DNA of 64,000 nucleotides from Paraburkholderia antibiotica (GCF_012927125.1 NZ_JABBFZ010000014.1:1-64000), one strand, 5' to 3'. Shown: positions 9,195 through 19,034, counted from the stretch's first letter. A program made the numbers and translations. The notes: generated by a model from the letters alone, not told the origin.

Positions 9195-10010
9195 ATGAAT
9201 AGCAGCAGGAATCATCCGGTTGCAATCAGCGTGCGCGAGGCTGCTTCGCCGTTGCGGCGCGCGCTCATGATCGCGGTTGCTGCCGCGTGCGCGGCAGGCG
9301 TCTCGCAGGCGCGTGCCGAAGTCGCGTGCGATGCACCGTGGATGCATCAGGGCGGCGGTTTCACCACGACGTCGTTGCCGAGCCAGCGCACGACGGTATT
9401 CACCGTGGTCCAGTTTTCGAAACGCGACGGTAACAACTGTAACGGCCAGATCCGCGCGGTGATGAACGTGTCGATGGGCGGCCAGCCGGTGCGGAGCGAA
9501 TCGAACCTCCGGTTCGAGATTGCCGACGGCAAGGTGCGAGCGCAGACGGAAGCCGTCGCGGGGTCGATGAACAGCCAGGCGGGCGCGGGCACGTTCGGCG
9601 CTTCAATGTCGTCGCAGACGGTCGGCGTGCTGAGCTACGTCGGCGAAATCACCAGCGATGGGCAGCGTATCCCGGGTAGCAGCAGCGAAGGCTCGATGTC
9701 GGGCAAGCTCGCCAACATGGGGCCGGCGATCGGCACGCTGGCCGCGCAGAAGTTCGTCACGACGACGAGCGACAAGCAGGTCGGCAAGCAGGAGCAACTG
9801 CAGACACCGGCCGGCAAGTTTGCGTGCTGGCCTGTTACATATGAGCGCAGCATGCGCGCCGACAATGTGAAGATGATGAGCCGCACCATCGACCTGAATA
9901 CGCAGATGCACGTTGTCGATCACTTCTGTCCGGCAACGGGTCTTGTCATGCGTCAGGACATGACCACCAACGGGAAGCCGACGTCACAGACGGTCAGCGC
10001 GCTGCACTAA
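9195..10010 (+). CDS. exported protein of unknown function
   Basis: 271 residues; ATG with GGAGAAGAACG upstream, a strong ribosome binding site. Residues about 22-43 are hydrophobic and end in QARA, giving a likely signal peptide cleaved before EVACDAPW, so the protein is periplasmic or outer-membrane associated. The mature part has Cys residues at CDAPW, NNCNG, FACWP and HFCPATG that could form disulfides, and is rich in beta-forming polar stretches. No family recognised. It lies 68 bases after the lytic transglycosylase and 46 bases before another small exported protein, which suggests co-expression and a cell-envelope role; that role is inference. Confidence 0.82.
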   Translation: MNSSRNHPVAISVREAASPLRRALMIAVAAACAAGVSQARAEVACDAPWMHQGGGFTTTSLPSQRTTVFTVVQFSKRDGNNCNGQIRAVMNVSMGGQPVRSESNLRFEIADGKVRAQTEAVAGSMNSQAGAGTFGASMSSQTVGVLSYVGEITSDGQRIPGSSSEGSMSGKLANMGPAIGTLAAQKFVTTTSDKQVGKQEQLQTPAGKFACWPVTYERSMRADNVKMMSRTIDLNTQMHVVDHFCPATGLVMRQDMTTNGKPTSQTVSALH

Positions 10011-10056
10011 GCCGCCTCCGATTGCTTTACTTCAACCCATTCAAGGCCCCCCATCA

Positions 10057-10443
10057 ATGAAGACCCGCCGAAACGCATTGCTCAAACTGTCCACTCTGTT
10101 GTTGAGCGTCGCCTGTCTCGCGTTGGGCGCGAGCGGCGCGAATGCGCAGAATCAGGACGCGATGCAGAAGATGATGAAGTCGGCGGTTATGTTGGCCGCG
10201 AACAATGCGCGCGTCGCCTCGGAGGTTTGCGGCGTCGATGCGTCGACGGTGTCGGGTTACAAGAACTCGGCGAGCAAGAAGTTCGGCCAGGATTCGAACT
10301 TCGCGGCGGACTGGGATACGGGGTGGAAGAGTGCTGCGAAAACCGTGACTGGGTTCCAGCAGATGAAGGCCAGTAATTCCAAGGAATACGATGAGCAGAA
10401 ATCGGCGACTTGTAAGGATTTGCAGGAGCAGATGAAGTCGTAG
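10057..10443 (+). CDS. small exported protein of unknown function
   Basis: 128 residues starting MKTRRNALLKLSTLLLSVAC with a classic signal peptide and probable cleavage after ANA (before QNQDAM). The mature part of about 98 residues is mainly helical and charged, with only two Cys (EVCG and ATCKD) that could form one disulfide. No domain recognised. It follows the 271-residue exported protein in the same direction after 46 bases, probably in one transcript. It may be a periplasmic partner of its neighbours, but nothing in the sequence fixes its function. Confidence 0.8.
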   Translation: MKTRRNALLKLSTLLLSVACLALGASGANAQNQDAMQKMMKSAVMLAANNARVASEVCGVDASTVSGYKNSASKKFGQDSNFAADWDTGWKSAAKTVTGFQQMKASNSKEYDEQKSATCKDLQEQMKS

Positions 10444-10779
10444 AACCGCCATGCGCTGTCGTCAGCGGGCACAGGGCTTTATGTGTAGACAGCAGCATTT
10501 GACTCGACAGACAGTGTCGGTTCATCTCGTCATTCCCGACTTGATAGCTGTCGTATCGAGGCGATGAGAAGGTCAAGCCCGAAGCCGCGAAGCGGTGCGC
10601 CAGAGGCACAGGCTTGAGGTTCGACTCGTCTCGGAGAATCATTCCCTTGGTCGGGAACGGACGATATCTCTGCTGACATTGCCTGACTGGTCGAGTACCG
10701 GCTAATACACTTTATGCCATTGATGCCCGCTACGGCGGCGCTGCGTTTCAGTGTGTCGGATGTTAGTGATCCGGTATGA
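10444..10779. other. gap between exported-protein gene and IS3 remnant
   Basis: About 340 bases. Several short frames exist on the minus strand but none has a recognisable domain or start signal. The adjacent IS3 fragment loses similarity near 10,780, so part of this stretch may be the scar of the deletion that removed the rest of that element. No terminator with a clear U-tract was seen. Confidence 0.5.
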
Positions 10780-11007
10780 CTATCGACCATGTGGCCGGGC
10801 TCCCGGCGGCTCGCTTGGCGGCGCCCCTGCCGCACCAAACACGTCTGCCGCGCGCTCCTGCAACTGCCGCTTCCATTCCGTGATCTGGTTCGGATGCACA
10901 TCGAACTGCTGCGCCAGTGCGGCCGGCGTCCGCTCGCCTTTGACCGCGTCCAACGCCACCTTTGCTTTGAACGCCGCTGAGTGCGTCCGTCGGGTTCTCT
11001 TCGTCAT
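10780..11007 (-). pseudogene. IS3-family transposase OrfA, truncated remnant
   Basis: The minus-strand frame starts MTKRTRRTHSAAFKAKVALD and includes QQFDVHPNQITEWKRQLQER, the helix-turn-helix of IS3-family OrfA proteins. GGAGGA lies just upstream of the ATG. Intact relatives are about 90-100 residues and run on into OrfB; here similarity is lost after about 65 residues and no integrase-core (DDE) OrfB is present downstream. Bases 11,008 to about 11,090 probably hold the matching left terminal repeat. This is a different IS3 type from the one at the window's left edge. Confidence 0.8.
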
Positions 11008-11264
11008 TTCCTCCGTTCCTTTGCCAGCATTATCGCTGGCTCAGGCTCCGGCCAAACCACTTATCTGACTGTCCGAATTTGCGCGGCCACCTCTATACGA
11101 CTCCTTCGGACCATATCGACCTGATTGGCCGACCATTTCATCTGATGTATTCTGAAGCCGCATCAGCGATGCCCGGCGCAGCCCGAGCGGTAGCCGGCCC
11201 AATACAGCGTGACGGCTTTGCCGTATGCCCTACGTCCGATATCAAACAATGTGAAGGGAGAACG

Positions 11265-11648
11265 ATGAACGAGCCTATTAAACGCTCCGCATGGGGCTGG
11301 CAACTGCTTGGATACGTGGTGATGTATGTCGGATTTACGTTACTCGCAGCGATGCTAGCCACACCACCGGATAATCCGTCTACGCCATCGTTCGTCTATC
11401 GCTTGGGTGGTCTCGCTGGGCAGCTACCCGGCGCCGGCGTCTGGCCAGAACTCATGGACATGAACGGCAAAATTGCGGGCAACTTTCCCGTACCGTTCGT
11501 CGGCGGGGCCATTCTAGTTTTACTCGGCGCCGGAGCAATACAAGTGGGGCGCAACATACGCGCACAACGGAAGCATGACGCCGCCATTGCACGCGATGAA
11601 GCCATACGTATTGGCGAAAGAGAGCGCCGTCAATCGCGCCCTAGGTAA
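11265..11648 (+). CDS. small membrane protein of unknown function
   Basis: 127 residues. The ATG at 11,265 is preceded by GAAGGGAGAACG, which favours it over an upstream in-frame extension. Two hydrophobic segments are visible: residues about 10-30 (WQLLGYVVMYVGFTLLAAML) and about 75-95 (FVGGAILVLLGAGAIQVG). A basic, probably cytoplasmic tail follows. No family recognised. It stands alone between an IS3 remnant and the convergent XRE-ImmA/IrrE cassette inside the presumed island. Confidence 0.65.
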   Translation: MNEPIKRSAWGWQLLGYVVMYVGFTLLAAMLATPPDNPSTPSFVYRLGGLAGQLPGAGVWPELMDMNGKIAGNFPVPFVGGAILVLLGAGAIQVGRNIRAQRKHDAAIARDEAIRIGERERRQSRPR

Positions 11649-11801
11649 CTCGCCCCATATACATCCGCGATGCATGATTCACTTCTTCCTCGCTACCGGC
11701 CCATCTGCGTTTTAGAAGCCTGCATCTGCAACGGCGTCGGCGTCGGCGTTATACGAGTCCCCTAGCACTCATATTCCGCCAACGCCGCCGACAGCCACTC
11801 G

Positions 11802-13010
11802 CTACTTTCTGGGAGATCTAAACGGCAAAACGGTACTGCCCTCTGTCAGCACCTGGGCTGGGGAATTGCCTATCGCCGACCGCAACCGAGCCATGTGAAC
11901 TACGTTCGGCCTACCCTGGAAGTACCCCTCAGGTAGACCGGCCAGCATCTCGATGTCATATGCCGCCAAACCAATATGGCGGGGAATTGCATCGAGCGGC
12001 AGTACGTTTTCCTCAACCAACAGATCAATGGTACGGCGTAGCAAGCGAGGCCGCTCCGGCGCACGATCACCATCCCCCGGCTCTGACTTAGCCCCCCATC
12101 TTGCAGAGCGCCGTTTGAAGAGCAGTTGAGCAGCATCTTCATCCAGTATCTTCAACGCACGCAGACGCATTATGATCGCAGCAACGGAAACGCCCCACCG
12201 TCTCTTCAACAACAGCAGATCGTCCAATGTGACGGGCGTACGAACTTCATTGGCAAACGTTTCAGCAGGCAGCAAAAATGCGCCAGCAAAACGATGGGCT
12301 TGCGCCTCCAGCTGCTTGTGACGCTCTCGTTCCGTTGATCGCGGGATATGCCGGTGCAAAATCAAATGGCCGAGCTCGTGCGCGAGATCAAAGCGGCTGC
12401 GGTAGCCGTTATCCTTATCGGCTGACAACAGCACGAGCGGCCGCCCAAGTACCTCGCTCCACGTCGAAAGACCCTCAATCTGCGCAATGCCGGTTTCCTC
12501 CCTGATCAAGATGACGCCAGCACCTTCAATTGCGAGCGCGAGATCCGGCACGGCAGTTCGCCCGATGCGCCATAGGTCCCGGCACTCGATCGCCGCAGAC
12601 TCAATCTCGTCCGGCGTGACCTCATCCGGCTCCTTGAAGTGCCTGACGGGCAAATTCACTTCGGGATAGTCCACGAACTCCGACAACGCGAACGCCACAT
12701 CCTGAGCCCATTCGACACGCGCCTCCAACATTGCTCGCGCAGCGACATGTGCGGATGCGTTGCTGCGAAACAATGGGGGAGACACTCTCGCAGAAGGTGC
12801 TCTCGTGAACCACTCAGGAGTCACGTTAACGACGCTTGCCAGCCGCTCCAAAGTGTCACGCTCCGGCGCTTGAATCCCCGAGCGCCATTTGCTTACTGTT
12901 GCAGGTGACACCCCGACCAGCGACGCGAGCTGGGCTTGACTCAACCGCCGAGCTGCCAGAACCTGACTGAGACGTTCATTGTGAAACGCCTGAACACCAC
13001 CGCGACTCAT
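11802..13010 (-). CDS. XRE-family HTH regulator with ImmA/IrrE metallopeptidase domain
   Basis: 402 residues. Residues about 11-66 are a Cro/C1-type helix-turn-helix (LSQAQLASLVGVSPATVSKW). Residues about 150-290 are an ImmA/IrrE (COG2856) zinc-peptidase domain with HELGH at 211-215 and the downstream EAQAHRFAGAFLLP, which supplies the third metal ligand. Known relatives cleave repressors (ImmA cuts ImmR in ICEBs1; IrrE cuts DdrO) or act as antitoxin-like regulators. A C-terminal part of about 100 residues has no recognised domain. Its ATG overlaps the stop of the upstream 215-residue gene by four bases, so the two are translationally coupled. With an integrase next door, island control, stress sensing or phage defence are candidate roles; none is proven. 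Confidence 0.88.
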   Translation of the reverse strand: MSRGGVQAFHNERLSQVLAARRLSQAQLASLVGVSPATVSKWRSGIQAPERDTLERLASVVNVTPEWFTRAPSARVSPPLFRSNASAHVAARAMLEARVEWAQDVAFALSEFVDYPEVNLPVRHFKEPDEVTPDEIESAAIECRDLWRIGRTAVPDLALAIEGAGVILIREETGIAQIEGLSTWSEVLGRPLVLLSADKDNGYRSRFDLAHELGHLILHRHIPRSTERERHKQLEAQAHRFAGAFLLPAETFANEVRTPVTLDDLLLLKRRWGVSVAAIIMRLRALKILDEDAAQLLFKRRSARWGAKSEPGDGDRAPERPRLLRRTIDLLVEENVLPLDAIPRHIGLAAYDIEMLAGLPEGYFQGRPNVVHMARLRSAIGNSPAQVLTEGSTVLPFRSPRK

Positions 13011-13654
13011 GACGCCGTACCTTCGTTGCCCTGCTTCTTGATCTTCTTGAGCTTCGGCTTGGCCAGATCGTCCTGCACGGCCGGCTTGTCCTCGTAGCGC
13101 TGGAGGAAAGCATCAACGGATTCCCTAAACAACCAGCCGCGCATGTGCCGATCCGGGACCGCAATTTGAATAGACAGCGGCGCATCCGGCTTAACGTGAA
13201 GCGATCCGGAAAAGCACGCAACGAAAAATGCCACCGCGTCGGACGGTGCCGAGTACTCATCAAACAGTTCGGGTTGAACCAGCGGCTCGATGGCCCTATT
13301 GGCGGCCGACATTTGCCGGCGCGTATGGCTGCGGCGACCGTTGATCCAGAAACCTTCGGGGATGTTGAATCGGGCAAGCGAAAAAACGCCCGAGCGCCCG
13401 CTCACGACCCCATTTCCACGAATCGGCGTCGGGGACGCGCCACCCACCTCAAGAGCCCGATGAAACGACTCGTTCATATGAAAGTGCCGCAGTTGCCCGA
13501 CGGCATGCGGAAGATGCCCGTCGGCCATCCCCTTCGCTGCTGCGAAAGCGCGTTGAGCTCCGGCGGAAAGTGCATCTTCAATTGCCATAACGAGCTCCCG
13601 CGGCACATTGCGCAGCAGAAGATCCGGGATCGAGTCAGTCGAGGGATGAGCCAT
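13007..13654 (-). CDS. unrecognised protein coupled to the ImmA/IrrE regulator
   Basis: 215 residues with no domain I recognise. It has no signal peptide or membrane segment and is likely cytoplasmic. The start lies in a helical region (VPRELVMAIEDALSAGAQRA), the middle is beta-rich with RGNGVVSGRSGVFSLARF, and the end is strongly basic (KPKLKKIKKQ). Its stop overlaps the start of the XRE-ImmA/IrrE gene by four bases (ATGA), implying a fixed partnership. The AT-rich stretch upstream (about 13,660-13,700) probably carries the promoter. It could be the substrate of the peptidase, a toxin or an effector. The gene prediction is solid; the function is unknown. Confidence 0.8.
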   Translation of the reverse strand: MAHPSTDSIPDLLLRNVPRELVMAIEDALSAGAQRAFAAAKGMADGHLPHAVGQLRHFHMNESFHRALEVGGASPTPIRGNGVVSGRSGVFSLARFNIPEGFWINGRRSHTRRQMSAANRAIEPLVQPELFDEYSAPSDAVAFFVACFSGSLHVKPDAPLSIQIAVPDRHMRGWLFRESVDAFLQRYEDKPAVQDDLAKPKLKKIKKQGNEGTAS

Positions 13655-13794
13655 GCGGCCTCCAATGGCAGTTTCGCTTACCGGGATTCTATAGGAGAAA
13701 AGTTTCGTTTAAAAGCCCTGACCGGCCCCGACGTTGCGACCTCGCTGAGAGAAAAAGAGAGCAACTATTCAGCCGCGGTTACAGTTGACTTCAG

Positions 13795-14886
13795 CTATTG
13801 AAGCTTCTTCGCCAGATCTTCGGCCAGCGGATGGTAGTAGCGCATCAGCATGCGCGGATCTCGATGACCAGTGATTTTCGCCAAATCATGCATGGGGAAA
13901 ATCGAAGCCAGCCGCGAGGTCGCTTCGTGCCGCAAATCGTGGAAGCGCAGATCCACGAGGTAGCTCTTACTCGGCAGCTTGCCGTTCGCACCACATTCCG
14001 CCTCATATGCGGACCGCGCACGCTCCACTGCCCGCTCGAAGGCGCGAGTAACTGCGTCTCCACGAACGGGAAACACCCTCCCGTCACCTATGCCCTCCTT
14101 GGCAGCTTTTCGCTGTGCCTTGAGCACGCCAATTGCCCGAGTCGACAACGGAACATCTCTCGAATTGCCATTCTTTGTTTGAGGAAGGTGGGCGACCCTT
14201 CGGCGCAAGTCGACATGTTCCCATCGAAGATCAACGATCTCTCCACGGCGCATCGCCGTTTCCACCGCCAGCCAGATGATCCCCGGCAGAACTTCGGAGT
14301 TACTGGCCGCGACGACGCGTTCCAGTTCGCCATCCGTTGCTTGCCGACCGGATTCCATGTCAGGCTCGGCGACAGCCACGCGACGAGTTCGTGCATTGTT
14401 CGCAGGCGGTTTGCGGACGTTCTCTACGGGGTTGAGCAAGCTCTCCATGCCCCATTCCTTGCGGGCGATACTAAAAACGTGCGAAAGCACCGCCAGACGG
14501 CGCAGCACCGTGGCCGGCTTCAGAAGAGGATTCGCCTGCTTGAGCCAGTCGTCTCGCAGCTTAGCGATGTCGGAACTGCGAATTGAAGCCATCGACCTTG
14601 GAGCAATGGCGGCATTCTTCCAAGTCCGCAGCAACGAGGCCTCTTGGGCGTACCCCTTTTTGTTCGACGCGATCTCTCGGTCGTAACGGTCGAGCGCCTC
14701 GGCAAGCGTCGTGGACTCTGCCTCGGCTCGACTGACGAAGACCCCACGGTCAATCTCGGACTCAATCTGTCGAGCCCAAGCCTCCGCATCAGCTCGCGTG
14801 TTGAACGTCTTGATCTGCACGGGGTAGCCCTTGCGGCGAACACGGGCCTGCCACTGGAGATCTCCTCGACGGGTGATAGATGCCAT
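13795..14886 (-). CDS. tyrosine recombinase / genomic-island integrase
   Basis: 363 residues. N-terminal arm-binding part (about 1-65), SAM-like core-binding domain (about 65-170) and C-terminal catalytic domain. Catalytic residues visible: Arg in AMRRGEI, Lys in PQTKNGNSRD, HDLRHE (His-x-x-Arg), GHRD, and the nucleophile Tyr in MRYYHP near residue 350. All key residues are present, so the enzyme looks active. It sits about 120 bases from the 3' end of tRNA-Ala(CGC), the typical arrangement for integrases that use a tRNA 3' end as attB. Direction and position imply that the island extends leftwards from 15,007. No excisionase was recognised. Confidence 0.92.
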   Translation of the reverse strand: MASITRRGDLQWQARVRRKGYPVQIKTFNTRADAEAWARQIESEIDRGVFVSRAEAESTTLAEALDRYDREIASNKKGYAQEASLLRTWKNAAIAPRSMASIRSSDIAKLRDDWLKQANPLLKPATVLRRLAVLSHVFSIARKEWGMESLLNPVENVRKPPANNARTRRVAVAEPDMESGRQATDGELERVVAASNSEVLPGIIWLAVETAMRRGEIVDLRWEHVDLRRRVAHLPQTKNGNSRDVPLSTRAIGVLKAQRKAAKEGIGDGRVFPVRGDAVTRAFERAVERARSAYEAECGANGKLPSKSYLVDLRFHDLRHEATSRLASIFPMHDLAKITGHRDPRMLMRYYHPLAEDLAKKLQ

Positions 14887-14969
14887 TCACTGCTCCTCAA
14901 GAGTTGCGTCCAAGGCTTCGACAGCCCGAGTGGCGCAAAATTGGCGCAATAAATCGAATCTACCAAAGA

Positions 14970-14998
14970 AAAAGGGCCTAGCCATCGGCTAAGCCCTT
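14970..14998 (-). terminator. rho-independent terminator of tRNA-Ala
   Basis: On the minus strand the RNA would fold as GGGCTTAGCC - GAT - GGCTAGGCCC with one internal mismatch, followed by a U-rich run (plus-strand AAAGAAAAA at about 14,965-14,973). It lies 10 bases after the tRNA 3' end. Confidence 0.8.
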
Positions 14999-15006
14999 GA
15001 TTCTAT

Positions 15007-15082
<76 letters not shown>

Positions 15083-15147
15083 GACACGAAAATCATTCTA
15101 GCACAGCCATTTTTTGTTTTGCCATGCGAGGGATCTCGGGGAAAACC

Positions 15148-15522
15148 TCACTTCGACGGCGCGCCCGCGAGCACCCAATCGACCACCGCGCGGACGTCCG
15201 CATCGCTCATCGACTGATGGGCCGGCATCGGAATCATGCCCCACACGCCGGCGCCGCCGTCCTTCACCTTGCGCGCGAGTTTCGCCGGCGCCTGCGCGTC
15301 GCCCTTGTATTTCGCGGCGACCTGCTGGAACGACGGCCCGACCAGTTTGCGATCCACCGCGTGACAACCCATGCACGCATTCGCAAACGCGACGCGCTGG
15401 CCGTGCGGCACCTCGCCCGCCTGCGCCGACGCTGCCATGACGCCCGTCAGCGCACCCAATCCCAGCGCAAGCGCAACGCTCGCGCGCCTTACCGAACGAG
15501 AACGAACGACAGCCCGCATCAC
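15148..15522 (-). CDS. periplasmic class I cytochrome c (c551/c552 type)
   Basis: 124 residues: signal peptide ending around AQAGEVPHG, then a single heme-binding motif CMGCH and an axial methionine probably in MIPMPAHQ. The mature size of about 90 residues fits the small c5/c551 electron carriers that deliver electrons to terminal oxidases or other periplasmic enzymes. Its start overlaps the stop of the upstream BON-domain lipoprotein gene by four bases, so the two are co-translated. The partner oxidase is not in this window. Confidence 0.93.
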   Translation of the reverse strand: MMRAVVRSRSVRRASVALALGLGALTGVMAASAQAGEVPHGQRVAFANACMGCHAVDRKLVGPSFQQVAAKYKGDAQAPAKLARKVKDGGAGVWGMIPMPAHQSMSDADVRAVVDWVLAGAPSK

Positions 15523-16313
15523 TGCGGCGCCTTCGGGTTACCCGGACGCACCGCCGTCGACGAATTGACCGGCGCCGGCGCCTGCTGCTCGAGCGGTTTC
15601 GAGCTCACGCCCGAATCGGGAATCGCGCCCACCGTCGGCTCGCTCGCGTCGGGCTGCGACGCGGCCACCGGCGCCGTCCCCGCTGCGGCCGCAGCGGCCG
15701 CGGCTTCCTGCGGCTGGATGTACTGGAACACCTTCACGACCTGCACGACGCCCGGCACGCGGCTCGCGACGTCAGCGCCGCGATTGCCTTCGTCCATCGT
15801 CACGAGGCCCATCAGATACACGTTGCCGCGCTCGGCCACCACCTTGAAGTTGTTCGCCGAAATGTTCTTCTCGGCGATCAGCGCGGTCTTCACGCGCGTC
15901 TCGAGATAGGTGTCGTTGGTGCGCGACGAGAACGAGCTCGCCGGCATGATCGCCAGTTCGTTGACGATCGTATTCACGTTGTTCAGACCACGCACGACGC
16001 TCTCGGCACGCTGCTTCGACGCATCGCCCGCAACCTCGCCGGTCAGCAGCACGCGACGATTGAACACCGCGACATTCACGTGCGCGGAGTCCGGCAGATT
16101 CTGGCTGATCTGCGACAACGCCTTCACCTGAATCTCGCGATCCTCGGTCTGCGCGCCGAGCGTGCGACGGTCGGTCGCCATCAGCGCGCCGCCACCCGCC
16201 GCACCCGCAACAGCGAGAAAGCAACCTTGCAGCGTGGCCGACAGCCCCGCCGCGAACCCCACCACGAGCACGGTTCTCACCAGTGTCTTCTTGACGCGGA
16301 ATACGCTCATCAA
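15519..16313 (-). CDS. BON-domain lipoprotein, DolP (YraP)-like
   Basis: 264 residues. A signal sequence ending in the lipobox LQGC makes it a lipoprotein, probably in the outer membrane. Two BON domains follow (about 55-120, with VAVFNRRVLLTGEV, and about 130-195, with VKTALIAEKNISANNFKV and GNVYLMGLVT). The C-terminal 65 residues are Ala/Pro/Ser-rich and disordered-looking, an extension beyond E. coli DolP. DolP supports outer-membrane integrity and BAM function. The order rsmI, yraN, SIS protein, dolP matches the E. coli yraL-yraN-diaA-yraP cluster and supports the identity. Confidence 0.88.
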   Translation of the reverse strand: MMSVFRVKKTLVRTVLVVGFAAGLSATLQGCFLAVAGAAGGGALMATDRRTLGAQTEDREIQVKALSQISQNLPDSAHVNVAVFNRRVLLTGEVAGDASKQRAESVVRGLNNVNTIVNELAIMPASSFSSRTNDTYLETRVKTALIAEKNISANNFKVVAERGNVYLMGLVTMDEGNRGADVASRVPGVVQVVKVFQYIQPQEAAAAAAAAGTAPVAASQPDASEPTVGAIPDSGVSSKPLEQQAPAPVNSSTAVRPGNPKAPQ

Positions 16314-16336
16314 CTAGCTCTCCTTCGAAATCAGTC

Positions 16337-16951
<615 letters not shown>

Positions 16952-17164
16952 TTACCGTTTGGGGACCGCACTGTGCGGCCGTGTTGTAACGTCATGCTGC
17001 CGTTGTGCGCCGCCGATCGACCAAGCGGACAACGCCGCACGCGGAGCGCGAAAAACCTCGTGAAACGCGCAGCTTCGTGCGTCGTTTCGCGTATGACGCT
17101 TGATGGCGAGCGCAGCACGCGTGCGCAAGTTTATCGCACTCACGCGCGTTGCCCGCCCGCGCCG

Positions 17165-17674
17165 TCAGACTTCGTCGGCGCGAAACGCATCGCGCAGCCA
17201 CACGAGCCGGCCGCCGTCGAACGCGATCACGTCGAAACGGCACGCGGGCTCTTCGTGCGAGTCACGCGGGTCGCGCTTCGTGGCCAGCGTCGCGAGATAG
17301 TGCCGCGCCGCGCGCACGATGCGCTGCTGCTTCTGCCAACCGACGCTCGCCGCCGCGCCGCCGTAATATCGCTGCGCTCGCGCGCGCACTTCGACGAACA
17401 CCAGCGCGCCGTCGCGATCGCGCATCACGAGATCGATCTCGCCGCCCCGGCATGACACGTTGCGCGCGACGAAGCGCAGACGCTGACGCTGCAGAAATTC
17501 CTGCGCACGCGCTTCGAACGCCGCGCCGACGGATTTGGACCGGTGGGCCGCGGAAAAGTTGTGGGGTGCCGGGGGCGTGGCTTTCGCGGCGGGTCCGGCC
17601 GCCGTGGTGCGTGCGGGGATGCGAGTCGCTGTGCGTGCAGTTGTGCTCGCGGCAGCGCGCGCAGTTTTGCACAT
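17165..17674 (-). CDS. yraN: YraN family (UPF0102) putative endonuclease-fold protein
   Basis: The conserved domain is the C-terminal 115 residues: [16 protein letters not shown], then [20 protein letters not shown], the GGEIDLV...VFVEV pattern of the restriction-endonuclease-like (PD-(D/E)XK) fold. I place the start at the ATG at 17,674 ([10 protein letters not shown]), giving 169 residues, because relatives begin similarly. The frame stays open as far as 18,094, but that part lies antisense to rsmI. The N-terminal 50 residues are Ala/Thr-rich low complexity. The gene diverges from rsmI, with about 260 bases between the two starts. Function of the family is not settled; a link to Holliday-junction processing or replication has been proposed. 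Confidence 0.85.
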   Translation of the reverse strand: MCKTARAAASTTARTATRIPARTTAAGPAAKATPPAPHNFSAAHRSKSVGAAFEARAQEFLQRQRLRFVARNVSCRGGEIDLVMRDRDGALVFVEVRARAQRYYGGAAASVGWQKQQRIVRAARHYLATLATKRDPRDSHEEPACRFDVIAFDGGRLVWLRDAFRADEV

Positions 17675-17936
17675 GGCAGCGCGCGCCATTTCACTCGCGG
17701 CAGCGCATGCAGTTGCATCCGGGACCGAGCATGGAGTGGCGAACCGCACTCCCGCTGCCTTCGCCACGGCATCCGACGCGTTTTTTCGCACCGCCGTTGC
17801 CGCGCACGTGGCCGCTTTCGCGGGCATCTTCGCCGACATCTTCGCGGGCCGCCGCGCCTGCCCCGCATCGCCCGATTCCCTCGATCCCGCGTGGCACAAT
17901 GTCGGCCTCATTCCGTCTGTTTGCGTCTTCCGTTTC

Positions 17937-18821
17937 ATGACTCCTCTCTCCGAACTCGCGCAAGGACAGCAGTACCCCGCCGCCGCGCTGTATGTGGTGG
18001 CCACGCCGATCGGCAACATCGCCGACATCACGCTGCGCGCGCTGCATGTGCTCGGACTCGCCGACCGCATCGCCGCCGAAGACACCCGCAACACCGGCCA
18101 ATTGCTCGCGCGCTACGGCATCTCGAAGCCGCTCGTCGCCGTGCACCAGCACAACGAGCGCACGGCGGCGCAACGCGTGATCGAGTATCTGCAGGCCGGC
18201 GAGCGCGTCGCTTACGTGTCCGACGCAGGCACGCCCGGCATTTCCGATCCGGGTGCGAAGCTCGTCGACGCGGTGCGCGAGGCCGGCTTCGCGGTGGTCC
18301 CGCTGCCCGGCGCCAGCGCACTCGCGACCGCGCTGAGCGCGGCCGGCGACTGGGTCGCGACGTTCTCGTTCCTCGGTTTCCTGCCGCCGAAACCGAAAGC
18401 ACGTGCCAGCGCGTTGCAGGCGCTCGCGCAACATCCGCATGCGATGGTGTTCTACGAAGCGCCGCATCGGATCGTCGAGACCGTGCAGGCGCTCGCCGAC
18501 GCGTTCGGCGGTGCGCGCCGTCTGCTGATCGCGCGGGAACTGACGAAGTTACATGAAGCGCTGCACCAGGGCACCCTGGCCGAAGGGCCAACGTGGCTCG
18601 CCGCCGACGCGAACCGGCAGCGCGGCGAATTCGTGCTGGTGGTCGAAGGCGCGACGCCGCAAGCCGCGGGCGAACACGATCACGACGCGCTGCTCGGCAT
18701 GCTGCTGGAAGAGTTATCGGTGAGCGGCGCGGCAAAGGTCGCGGCGTCGTTGACGGGCGCATCGCGCAACGCGTTGTACTCGCGCGCGCTGGCACTGAAG
18801 GAAGACAAGTCCGACGCCTGA
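17937..18821 (+). CDS. rsmI: 16S rRNA (cytidine(1402)-2'-O)-methyltransferase RsmI
   Basis: 294 residues from the ATG at 17,937 ([10 protein letters not shown]). Tetrapyrrole-methylase fold with the RsmI signatures [30 protein letters not shown] and [17 protein letters not shown]. It adds the 2'-O-methyl group to C1402 of 16S rRNA in the P site with S-adenosylmethionine. The frame is open far upstream (to 17,535), but those codons are antisense to yraN and lack conservation, so they are excluded. A strong hairpin terminator follows 24 bases after the stop. Confidence 0.96.
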   Translation: MTPLSELAQGQQYPAAALYVVATPIGNIADITLRALHVLGLADRIAAEDTRNTGQLLARYGISKPLVAVHQHNERTAAQRVIEYLQAGERVAYVSDAGTPGISDPGAKLVDAVREAGFAVVPLPGASALATALSAAGDWVATFSFLGFLPPKPKARASALQALAQHPHAMVFYEAPHRIVETVQALADAFGGARRLLIARELTKLHEALHQGTLAEGPTWLAADANRQRGEFVLVVEGATPQAAGEHDHDALLGMLLEELSVSGAAKVAASLTGASRNALYSRALALKEDKSDA

Positions 18822-18845
18822 CGTTCGAGGCGCACGGAAAAAAAA

Positions 18846-18875
18846 GAAGGGCCGCATGAAGCGGCCCTTCTTTTT
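18846..18875. terminator. bidirectional terminator after rsmI
   Basis: Perfect stem GAAGGGCCGC / GCGGCCCTTC with loop ATGAA, followed by TTTTT and preceded by a run of A on the other side. It therefore could serve both rsmI (plus) and rlpA (minus). Confidence 0.93.
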
Positions 18876-19034
18876 GCAAATCGGTTCCGGCAAACGCAAC
18901 TCGCCGGCCTGAAACCTGGCGCAAGCTGCTGGACGTGGCGGAGCGGATTACCCGACTCCGCCGCCGGCTATTCAACTGCCCGGCGCGACGGCTAACTGCT
19001 CACAGCAAGCTCACCGCCCTTCCCGCCATTTACC

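Noticed and set aside
17535-17936. In-frame upstream extension of rsmI
   Set aside because: It is antisense to the yraN region, low complexity and not part of the RsmI family, whose start matches the ATG at 17,937.
17675-18094. Upstream extension of the yraN frame
   Set aside because: Its far part overlaps rsmI on the opposite strand and lacks conservation; family members start near MCKTAR.
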